DNA of 64,000 bases from Haemonchus contortus (taxonomy: Eukaryota; Nematoda; Chromadorea; Rhabditida; Trichostrongylidae): the NCBI GenBank assembly GCA_000469685.2, contig LS997564.1, positions 1,774,001 through 1,838,000 on the forward strand, in the 5' to 3' direction. Both the position numbers and the translations under genes were made by a program. The notes under the pieces were generated by a model that worked only from the letters and a program-made list of their open reading frames with translations, was not told the DNA's origin and made no database searches. Positions 38,529-50,500 of this stretch are shown here, piece after piece. How positions within the stretch are numbered: the stretch's first letter is position 1; the number at the start of each line of letters is the position of its first letter.

Positions 38529-41500
38529 ATGACACCGTTTCGATTTTGTTCATGGGCAAAGTTCCTTCTCATCGTAGCAACAGTATCTTCGCAGATCAAC
38601 GCCCGTTACGGCAAGTTCAAATCCTATAGGTCTGGTCCCAGCCACCTTAGTCATTTTACTTTTGTTACAGATGGAGGCGATTGCGGACGCCATAGCTGCG
38701 GATCTGGTCATGTTTGCGCCTATGGTGAGAAGTATGGCAGCGGTGAAATCAAGCATTCTGCTCATACGCGTTGCTGTAGAAATGACCATTGCTTTATTCG
38801 GGTAATTGCAAGTCAGATTCATCAGGAGGGTGTTACCCAACATGGGTAATAATCCAGTTACGGTAATGTGGCATGCAATTGGAACAAAACGAACTAAATC
38901 ACAACGAGTTTGCCCACAAAATAAACATCTTCACTCAACTTCATATTTACACTGTTCTTAGGTAATAACTCAAATCACAACTTTTAGGTAAGGGTAAAGT
39001 GAAAAAAGATTGTTTTTGATGATTTCCAAACCGACAAAAATTGTCAAAAAATCACTTTTTTAAATTTTGTTTCAACACCTAGACTTAGACTTCCCGGGAT
39101 ACCTTCCGTTTATTTCCAGGTGGAACCAGGAAGCAAAACAGGTCTCACTCTCTTTCTGGAGTCTATCACACTGATTACTAACGATACTTTGAAGCTTTCT
39201 CAATACTTTCCGTTAAACAACACCGAAACTGCTTTGCTACATTATGTCAACGTCAACAGGTAAGCTTATCCGAGAAGCTCGACACAAGTTGTTAGAAGTT
39301 ATGCTAAATGATAAATGATATGGTTAGGTTGATCGAGAAGTCTTCATAGTTCTTTCGGAGGTCAGGAACTTTGGAATTTAAATTTTGATATCTATAAAGT
39401 ATCACATGACTATAGTAGACCCTTCTAGAAGATTCTCCGCAAAAGTTATATGAGGACGCCAAAAAGTGTTATAAAATTAATTCAAAGTTATGCCAAGATT
39501 CATTGAGAGTCGAACATGGACACCCATGTGGGTACGAACTCTTTTGAGCATGATATCAGTTTCACAGTAGTAAGACCACAATAGGGACTATCAACGGTGA
39601 TTATATCGTTCATTAATCCCCGTCATAAGCTGAATAAAAAATAAAAAAGACAAGAATAAAGACCCTATCAAGACGTTCCGATCAACCTAAAATAATTATG
39701 AAGAACCTGAGGAGACGAGAAAAGGCTTTCTATTTATGCCGAGAACTCCTAACCAGCAGTTCTGAGAATCATCGTACATAGCTTACTTTAGCTCTTATCA
39801 TCTATGGACCTTCACTGCCGCTGTTGGTGTTGGCTTCCGAATTGAGTACAGGTTTCAGCGAAGGGGAGAAAAATACCGTTCATCGTCTTTCACACTCTCC
39901 TTCAAACGAGTCGGATCAGGTGCTATTATGAACTTCTTAACTTTTATCATAATCAAAACGAAAAGATTGTATGAAGGGGTTAAGTCTGATTTACATTTCT
40001 AAAATATTCGGCTTTAATCGGGAACCATAGAAGCAGTAGCCGTACTTCGCTTGCTAACAATGTTCAATAGAAGCGATGCTTTGAACTTCGGTTTAATTCT
40101 CAAGTCTATGTCGAAGACATGTCTTCATCCTATGCTTCTCCCTGCTTGTCATGTAGGATTGTTATGAGAAAATCGCTCAAAAAGGTCAACGTTTATAGGC
40201 CCCGATCAAAAGCGTCCACAAATCCGAGTTCTGCCTTTAGTCGTACTTGGAATCACATATGTATTTATTTACCTTCTTTAACGCCAAAGCAAAACGTCCA
40301 GCCCGAAGGGGGAGGGGTGGTAATAGCACAACTTAAGTCCTGGAAATGGGAGAGATAGCAAAAAGAATTCAAAAGAAACTGCAAAACAAGAGAAGCACAA
40401 TTATCGCACCCAGAAGTCAATATTGAATAGTACTGGGATCGGACAAATATGCATTTAGTCCACGCAATCGGGAAAAATGGGTTGATAATTTAATCTCCCA
40501 GACAGTTCCGAAACTAATCAAATGTCCCGTTGGATCTAAAAGATTGATTGGCTTGGGCGGATATAGCTCTGGGATTGGAACCATGTACCATCTGCAAGGG
40601 AACAGTGTGCTGTGGAACAGTGAAGTTATTTCGATTACGGATGAAGGTTACCATGCCCAGGCATTCAGTGAATTCCCTTTCAGATGTAAAACTTTGCCCA
40701 TATCCACTGCTTCGCTCGTCCGTTAACATCACAAACGTTCCAAACATCAGAAGACTGGGGCCCATACGTACGTACCTGATAAGTTGCTTAGCAACCAAAC
40801 ACATGGACAAAGCAAAAATTTACAGGCTGTCCCGTCCGAGTAATTTCATCCGTACCGGGTCGAGAGATCCTTCTGGATTTCAAGGACCTAGGGGGGACAA
40901 CATTTCTTGAGCGGAAAGAAAATGGCGATTTTAGGTAAGCGATGGATGCTCCTACTTCTACCTTTTTGCTCATTTCTGTTTCTGAAAGTTATTCGAAGCT
41001 AGCAGTGCAAGGATTAGATCAGACGTCATTACTTCTTTGGATTTTCTTCAAGCCAGGAATCTTAACCGAAAATGTTCTCAATAATTGGAACGATTAAAAC
41101 TGTGTACATCTGAAGCACCTGGAATGCATTTGATCTCAGTGTCGGTTTAACTGGACTGGAAAACTCAAGTTTACATCAGGATGACAGCTGTTCATTGGAG
41201 AAAAAAACTAACAAACTCATTACTTTAAGGGCCACGCCACCTGGTATTTTGAAGAGGCAGAATGACAAAATAGATTTTGTACTCGAGGGCCTATCTCCAT
41301 ATCACCCTCCACGCTACAACATCACTTTCAAAGAGCTCACGGAAGACCGTAAGTTGATTCTTGTGCTGGTCCTATTCTGGCAAATCGCCAAGTTCGCTAA
41401 ACTGCGATTTTGCAACTCAGTCAGTCAAGCTGCTGATCCAAACCTAACCATAGATGTTCCACTGATGAACCATTCCAGTTCTCTGGGGCAAAAAAAAAAA

Positions 41501-44500
41501 ATACCCACAGCCAGTGATTCTTTGATGTCTGATGTCTTCACGTACCTAATTGCTCCTACTCGCCGTCATCTTTTCTTTAAAGCTTGATAATTTTTTTGTT
41601 ATCCATTTATTTGTCGCAGTTAAGGATGGACTAGAGCAGTAAGGGCATTTTGTCACAGCTTTGCTGACAAAGCAACAGGGTAGGCACAACGGCAGCAACT
41701 CATTCCCGTGCCTGGGCTTATCGGTGAACTGAGCTACTGCACTCTGAGCTAAGGGACGGTATGAATCGGTAGTGATTAAGCGTGGTACCCGTGAGTAGAA
41801 GCGTGATCGAGTCATCCGTGACTCAAGGTTTCAGTCATATTGCAACACATTCAAGATAAGGTCGCATTACGAAACAATGGGATGATAAGCAAAAAAAGAG
41901 ACAAACAGTGTTGTTTATGTTAATAATAACATGTAGGGGAAAGAAAAAGAAAGGGCGACATCACAGAACAACCATGAGATCCGTCACCGAAGTGTCACTT
42001 TGACTGATGGTTAGATATGGTTATAGTGGAGACACTCTCAAGAGACGGAACAATCTAGACTGGTTCCAAAGCGTATTTCGATCAAAAAATGTGTATTTTA
42101 GCTTGCTACTGCGATGAAGCTTACGTGGTTGTGGGCACGAAACCAGTCCACACAACATCGCCGGAATTCCCGATAACGCACTGCTCTAAGGTTCGTTGCA
42201 AAAGACGATTCATCCACAACGGCACAGTACACCATGACTCTCAACTGACATTTGCTGTCACCGTGCATTTTCTGAGTGCTGAATCATACGGTTATATTCA
42301 GTTCTATTCGGATGGAATCACTATGGATAGGCAAGTTTCAAAAATTGTCTTTCGTCAGTCTTGATCTTGTGGTGAATTCAAGGTTAGTACAATCAGGTTG
42401 AACGACACCCACAAGGATGTGCGGTTAGTATTAACTGGAGACATTATGGAGACAGAGTTCGTCACAGATAATTCGATTGGAGGGCATGGTTATAATATGA
42501 CCGTTGAATCGATCCATCTCCCTACTGGTATGTAGAGTTATTACAAAGCTACATCAGAGAAAAAAGGTGCAGATAGAAAACTCTAAACCATATGGTATGA
42601 GGTCAGGGCTCAAATTTCAATTTAGATTCAAAAATGGTCGGTATATTTTTTGGTATTCTAGCAAATTTCTAGCGTATACATATATCTCATAGCAGCATTA
42701 GGTCGCAAAGAGATTTTATGAATTTTAAAATTTTGGAAAACCCCAATCACTGGCCCCTTTTGTCTGACTGTGGTGAGCCACATTGAATTCATGATCGGAT
42801 TCGAATTAATGACTTTTTGTAGGACGCTTAAGCCAGTCAACGAGAATTAGTACATTATAATCGTTACTGGAACGAAGAATTTGATCAGCTTAGGTGGGAT
42901 TTGATCCGCATCGTGTAAGTAATAATATAATAATATAATAATAATATAATATATGTAATATAATAATATTAGGTTGAGTCATAAGTTCTCGGACAAAATG
43001 ATAGCGATGACTTCTAGAGATCATAACTCGGGAAAGAGGAGACAAAAATGGACGCGTGTGGCATCGTTAGATAGAGTATGAAAAACTCTTCCAAATGCAT
43101 ACCAAGGAACACACCTGACCGTTTCCTTTCCTGCAACCATGACCCATGATTGCAAGCCGTCGCAACTCCATTTCAGCAACACTATCCTATTTCTATCTGT
43201 CCAAGAACCCGCGGAGATCGATAGACGTTTGAAGGAAGTTTACAAGAAGGTTGCACCTCTTAGATGCACAATTCACAAGTGGAACACGATGTTCACGTCG
43301 GACGACCATTCCATCGAAAATGAAGACCGTCCGGGACGCTCAATGGAGTTGGATTTGGAGGTGCTGCGGAGCCAGGGGAAAGGCGATCCGTATCAAACTA
43401 CTCGTGAACTGGCAGTCACCCTTGGGGAGTCAGTCCACAATTATTCGTGGATTGAAGTCAATCGGCAAGGTGCGAAAGCTCGGTCGATGGGTGCCTCATG
43501 CTTTGAAGCAGTATGACATGGATTTTCGCGCCGACATGGCACTTTCTCTCCTCATGCTCAAGCGCAGGAGATGGTCAGGTGTACTCGTTAGTAGGTATTT
43601 GGAAGTAGGCGTTCATTTTCGTCACCTCTTGCTCGAGTTATGATCTCTAGAAGTCATCACCATGCCACTGCCCGAGGACTTATGACTCAACCTAACATAA
43701 TAATATAATCTCTCTATATATAATCCACAAGTTTGGTGTGTCTGTTTGTATGTATGTATGAATGTATGAATGTATGAATGTATGAATGTATGAATGTATG
43801 AATGTATGAATGTATGAATGTATGAATGTATGAATGTATGAATGTATGAATGTATGAATGTATGAATGTATGAATGTATGAATGTATGAATGTATGTATG
43901 TTTGTCTGTGTGTTTAACGTGAAATTCGGTATCACTTGCAAAACAACTTTAGAGGTCGGGGCAACTTAGGGATGGGTCAACATCCCTAACTTGCCCCGAC
44001 CTCAACATCAAGATAAGATCAACGGAGCACATATGAGCTCTGCGGAGCTCCACCCACAGGGGGCGGGGCAAGTGCCGGAATGGGCGGTGCGAATAGCCAA
44101 ACGTCTTATTTTGGCTTCGAAAAAGGTCCAGACGCCGGAAAAAATGTTCAGAGGTGAGGATTGGGTCAGCAAACTCGACGGAGGAGACCCACGTGCTGTG
44201 GGCGGAGCTGCCTCCGAATGGGCGGTACGTACTTTTCATATGTATTCATAACTCGATTCAATTGAGGCGCGGAGGCCAGGAAAAAAGTAAAAGGAGTGGG
44301 CACGACCTTATGCAAGCCCCGCCCATGGTGGGCGGGGCGTGCGTTGAGACGAAAGATACTTTCAAAAATGAACGAAACTTTGCTTGGAAACGTTCTGGGA
44401 TGCGGCAAAAAGGTGTTAAGGTGTAAAAGAATAAATGTGGTCAAATCGCCGAGGTGGGCGGGGTTGGCACTGAAGTGGGCGGAGCTTAAATCGAAAATTT

Positions 44501-47500
44501 ATAACTTTGCTCAGAGGCGTTCTGGGATGCGGCAAAAAGGTGTTAAGGTGTAGAAGAATAAATGTGGTCAAATCCCATAGGTGAGCGGGGTGGGCACCAA
44601 ATGTGGTCAAATCCCAGAAGTGGGCGAAGTCGGCACGTTTTAAAGTTGTTGTTCATGGCCACACACAGCCCAAAGTACACAGTTTCTTCGACTACATGGA
44701 CTGCAGAGGTATTTGATTTAGATACATCGGAGTACTCCTCATGGCCACACACAACCCCATAAAGAATGATGGCCGCTGCAGAAATGTTAGGGAAGAGGCT
44801 CAAATGACAAAGGTTTATAATGAAAATCAGAAGCTCATGTGGCTCCGTCCTTTACGACTAGAGTCCACAGCGCACGCAATAGTGTGCGTAGCCGCCTGGT
44901 AATATAATATAATATAACATGATATAGACAAGACATCACACATAGATTGTCTAATAATAGACAATCTATATGTGATGCCACCAATTGCGGCTTCTGACCA
45001 CTCCGTTGTTGCTTTCAATATTTGCTTTTCGGTTAAGACGTACGAACCGCTTCCATTGCCAAATTTTGCAAAAGCTGATTTCAATTCACTTTCGCGATAT
45101 TTCTTTTCAATTGATTGGTGGGAAGCTCTCATGGATACGCTTCCGTTGATGATCTTTACAAACGCTTCTGTCGTATTTTGTATACAGGATTTGCTACGTA
45201 TGTGCCGTTTTCAACTGTGAACACACCCAGAATATGTTATCCAAGGCATATAAGCAATTTGATGGCTTAGAAGGCGCGTCTCTTCAGTGCTATACGAGCT
45301 TCTCCTTTGACGTGCTTGCGTTACAGGAGAATCTGTATTGAACTGGACCGCCATCTAAAGAGATTTCAAGCAACTAGGGAAAAGAGAAACTTAACTAATA
45401 AACACGAGGGAACCTTTTTCTTCATTTTCAAGTACCGAATGAAGCCGAAAGCAAGAATCCCAGTTCTCCGTGACTATACTGGTGGACTTTGTATAACTGA
45501 CAATCAAAAAGCTGAGGCTCTTGCAACATTTTTCAAGTCGGTCTATAACACTCAGACGGGGAATGACTGTGTAGAGGATTTTGAGCATACTCTTCTTAGT
45601 CCTTTCTCCCAGGTCACTATAACTACCCAAGAAGTGTATAGAGCTTTAAAGTCTCTGAAAATCTCAACGTCACTGCCATTCGATGGCATTCCCCAAATTG
45701 TTTATCGCAAGTGTGCCGCATCTTTGTGCATACCACTATGCATGGTAATGAATGCTTCGCTAATGTTTGGCGAAGTTCCTGACGAATGGAAAGAGTCTAT
45801 TATAACGGCCATTCCTAAGGTTCCCAATCCAGACTTGGTCTCTTCCTTCCGGCCTATAAGTATAACTTCCTCGGCAGCTAAGTGTTTGGAGAAACTTATA
45901 CGTGATAAACTCTTTCAATATCTCGAGAGAAACAAGTCGATTCCAATCGAACAACATGGTTTTGTCATGGGGGCATCTACTTGTACCCAGATGGCAGCCT
46001 GTATTTTTGATTGGAGTATGGCTATAAACAAAGGAAACGGTGTAGACATAATTTACTTCGATTTATCGAAAGCCTTTGATAGAGTGAATCACGCAAAGCT
46101 TCTCTCTAAACTACGCTACCTTGGTGTCTGCGGGCCCATCCTTAAGTGGATCAGCTGCTACCTCAAAGAAAGGCATATGTGCGTAAGAGTTGGTAACTCT
46201 TTTTCGAAGCGTTACCTATATACAAGTGGCGTCCCACAAGAAGGAGTTTTGTCTCCTTTATTATTCTTGGCCTATACTTATGACTTACCTACTCATCTTG
46301 CAGTACATCCCTCTGTAAAAGTCTACATGTACGCTGACGATATAAAGGTGTATGGAGTCTATTCTGAAGAAACTCATGATTGTGTGCATCAAGCTCTAAC
46401 TCAGTCCATCGACAAGATGATGGAGTGGGCTGCAGCTTGGGATATACCACTCAATCTCGAGAAGACATCGGTGCTTCATCTTGGAAAAGACGTGAGAGCT
46501 CCGTATGTCTTCCGAGACATTACATTGAAAACGTTGAATGAAGTGAGCGATCTTGGATTTTGCGTGAATACAAAAGTGGATTTTGAGTGCCACATAACCA
46601 CCACTGTTCGGAAAGCTTTCCGCGCTCTTTTTGCAATTTTTAGAAATATTAGGTCCAATGATCCAAAAAACATTTTTGAGACTCTATAAAGCCTATGTCA
46701 TACCCATAATGGAATATGGGTCGCAGATCTGGAGTCCGCATACGAGGAAGCTTCAAGAAAAAATTGAAAAAGTTCAGCAGACCTTCACGAGGGTGGTACT
46801 GTGCAGATGTGATAGGAATTCAACTTACTCTAGGATTATGCCAGACTACAAGGAGCGCTTACGTTACTTGAACCTCAAGACGCTTCTATACCGGCGTATT
46901 TTCAGTGGCGTAGTCTTTTGTTTTAAAATGCTCCGTGGAGAACTCAAGTTGAAACCAAGTCAGTATTGGGTGTTTAGACCTTGTAGAGGGCGCATCTTCT
47001 CGCTCTCTCTACAATGTTCCAAACTCGCAAAGCTGCAGCGTGTGAAAATTCAAAACTCTCTTCTTCCGCGGGGCAAAGTGGATTCAAGCGTTGCCTCGTG
47101 AATTACAAATGGCTCCAAGCGTTAGCATTTTCAAGAGTGGACTCAGCAAAATGGACTTGCTAGGGCTTCTCGGAATTCGCGATTTCCAGTAATAGTTTCA
47201 TTTTTCAGTTCTTTTGTTTCCAGTGCAGTTCTTCAATGTCGGAATAGGGCATCGTTGACTAAACCAGAGGTGGCCGCTGTTTCTACCTCTCAGTTCTTAT
47301 TTTATTTTATTTTGTTTTTTAATGGTGTTTTTGACTTTTTATTTGGTTTCTCTGTTGTTTCTTTTCAAGTTGGATAACTTTCTTAGGCAGAACCATGGTG
47401 ATAAAGCACTATACCGGACTGCATAGTTGGAAGCTCCCCATGTTTTCGAATATACTTCAGTGGCGGGTCGAAAATCTCAATTGGCATTTATTCGGGTGAT

Positions 47501-50500
47501 GTACTATGCATTGCCTGGTCCGTTCTCGTAATACTTTCCTAGCTTGGCGTTTCCACGTGGGTGGTCGGTATACCTGTGTCCCGAAGTTTCGTCAAGCACC
47601 TATGACCCCATACGTGGCGACTGGGCGTCATAGCCGACTGACGTGGGACTGTGTTGCGGTTCGTTTCACGGAAATGCATAGTCTTTGCTCTTCTTCTCCC
47701 CTTTCGTTAAGTTGATAGCTCGCCCTCCGCCTTTTCGCTACTGTCCGAAACCGTTGTGTGGAAGCTAAGTAAATAATAAATGAATAACTAATACCCGCTG
47801 CTTCCGGCTAGGTGGTCTAGTAAACATTTGTTATTATTTGTTTTTTTTAAGTTATGCAGAGTATGCTATATCATAATACTGGTTGTCTACTTTCATCTGA
47901 TTCCTTCTACAGTTAGTACGTTACGTTGTCTAACTAGGTTATTTAACTAGTGGTGTTCTGTAATAAGCGCACCTACGAGTGCACAAGTAAATAAATAAAA
48001 TAAAATAAAATGATATACTATAATATAATATAATATAATATAATATAATATAATACAATATAACATAATATAATATAATATAATCCTTACTATCTATAAA
48101 GCGCTCTGTCTGTCTGTCTGTCTGTTTGTTTGTTTGTTTGTTTGTTTGTTTGTACGGAAATTCGATATAACGTGAAGAAGCACCTGGAGAAGTCGGGTCA
48201 AGTTTGAAATGAGTTGAGCATAGGGTAAGTGCATCAAAGACACGTGAGCCTAGCGGAGCCCCGCCCCCAAGGGGAGGGGCATGCGCCGGAATTGGGCGGG
48301 GTCATGAGCGACTTCCTCTAATTCGGTCTCATAACATTCCAGACACCAGGAAAAAATGTGCAAAGGTGAGGGATGGGTCAACAATCAAAATAAAGGAAAC
48401 TTACCGGCGGTGGGCGGAGCGTTCTCGCAGTGGGCGGTACTTTCCATTAAGATCCATAACTCGATTTAACGAAGGCGTCGAGGCCAGGGAAAAAAATAAA
48501 AAGAGTGACCAAGGCCTTATGCGTGCTGAGCATGCATAAGTATAGCGAAGCCCCGCCCACGAGAGGCGGGGCGTGCGTTGAGGTGAAAGCTACTTTTCAA
48601 AAAATGAGTGTAACTTCGTTAGGAAAAGTTACAGAATGAGGAAAAAAAGTGGTTAGAGGTAATGGGACAAATGTGGTCAAATTCCGAAAGTGGGCGGGGC
48701 TTAGATCAAAAATTTATAACTCTGTTCAGAAACGTTCTGGGTTGCGGCAAAAAGGTATCAAGGTGTAAAAGAACAAATATGGTCAAATCCCAAAAGTGGG
48801 TGGGGTTGGCACCAAAGTGGGCATGGCTTAGATCAAAAATTTACAACTCTAATCAGAAAGGTTCTGGGATGCGGCAAAAAGGTGTCAAGGTGTAAAAGAA
48901 CGAAGTGGGTGGGGCTGGCACCAAAGTGGGCGGGGTTTAGATCAAAATTTCATAACTTTGTTCAGAAATGTGCAAGAACGCGGGAAAAAAGTGGTGAGAG
49001 GTATTGGAACGAATGTAGTTAAGTCCTCGAAGGGGGCGGAGCTGGCATATGGAAGCGGGGCTAGGATCCAAAATTCATCTCTTCAAAAACTTTCTGGAAT
49101 GCGGAAAAAATGGTTTGGAGCAGTCAAAAGAAGGGTGGTCAAGTTTATTGTGGAAAGGGTTTGCACTAAGGTGGACGGAGCTATGATCAACCACTAATAA
49201 CTGTGCTCAAATATATCGAGCGTGATGCTATCAGCAGTTCAGCGTTCAAATCTAGAGGAAATTATGTTATTCTGATTATGCAACATTCCGCTGAATGACT
49301 CCATCGTGGATAAGTGGCCGTCGACATATACTGCGCGCGTTAGCGTGCATAGCCAAACTGGTATAATATAATATAATATAATATAATATAATATAATATA
49401 ATATAATATAATATAATATAATATAATATAATATAATATAATATAATATAATATAATATAATATAATATAACATAATATAATATAATATAATATAATATA
49501 ATATAATATAATATAATATGATATAATATAATATAATGTAATATAATATAATATAATATAATATAATGTAATATAATATAATATAAAGTAATATAATATA
49601 ATATAATATACCCTTTTTAAATCAAAGTTGATCATCGTGCAACCACTCGATATCGACAGCTCGTCTTCGAAACTCCAAAAAAACCAAGTTTCCAGAGTGC
49701 TTGTGCCCTCACAAAGGAGTAAAAACTATGCCAATCAAAGCTGACGCCAGAATGGATATACCGGAATACTGTGTGACCGTTTACTGTGAATGGATTATTC
49801 CATCAATAACACATGATATGGTGATTTTGATGCTGTCATATCTTTATTTAACAGGTTTCCTAGAAATCAGATCTTTTTTCATAAATTGCATTATTTTACA
49901 GAAATTCCTTGCATTGTTTAATTTTACGTCGGAGGCTGATATGCTCACAGTGGCCACCGCGAATGACATACGACAGTAAGTCTACGGTCGTTCGAGATAA
50001 TCGTCCCTCAAACTAATAGTTTAACGATTTCTCGGAACCAGCGACTATGGGGTGTTTTGAAGCGCACGGTTCCCTTTCTAGTACAGACCATTACAAATCC
50101 ATTAGAGTGCGGTCCGATGGACTCGTAGGCCAATTTGAAGCAGGGAAGAAATTGCGAACATTTTTTTCATCAGTCTTAATCTTTCTCCATTATTGAGAGG
50201 ATGCTACGGAAATCCAGAATTCCACTGACCTCCCGCACAAAATCCAGACTAGTAATCCAATAAATGAATTTGTCTAACAGCTGAGCTGGTATTCTGGCCC
50301 ACCCAAATTGGGATGCTTCTTGATTAGAACTCTGATAATGTGCATTTCAGGTTTTCGAGTAAATCGAGGGTACTTGTTAGAAAGGAATGGAAGCTTCCAA
50401 AAAATTCACAACCAGTCACTATTTCGTACAAGCGTGATGTGCGAGCAAATTCGACATTACCATCTGCAATGACATCGTTTCTCGTCAGTTGGATGCCCAG

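Larger units (their letters stand above)
43709..44899 (+). mobile_element. Non-autonomous Helitron A
   Basis: Begins TCTCTCTATATATAATCC after an A and ends with a hairpin CGCACGC-AATA-GTGTGCG (44871-44888), a short spacer and CTGG followed by T. This is the classic Helitron form: 5' TC, 3' hairpin plus CTRR, insertion between A and T. Inside are an (ATGAATGT)n microsatellite (43750-43897), a 50-bp palindrome (43953-44002) and GC-rich repeats with gtgggcggagctt words. No replication/helicase protein is encoded. It lies in the TATAA microsatellite of intron 9. Confidence 0.85.

Noticed and set aside
38529..38801. Exons 1 and 2 as one uninterrupted exon
   Set aside because: Possible in copies 2 and 3, but copy 1 would stop at once, and the segment has a gcaag donor and tttttgttacag-like acceptor in the homologous places. 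Kept only as an alternative.
43714..43941. - strand frame of IHTFIHSY repeats
   Set aside because: Translation of the (ATGAATGT)n microsatellite within Helitron A.
45391..45630. - strand frames below the CR1-like reverse transcriptase
   Set aside because: Antisense shadows of a clearly coding + strand.
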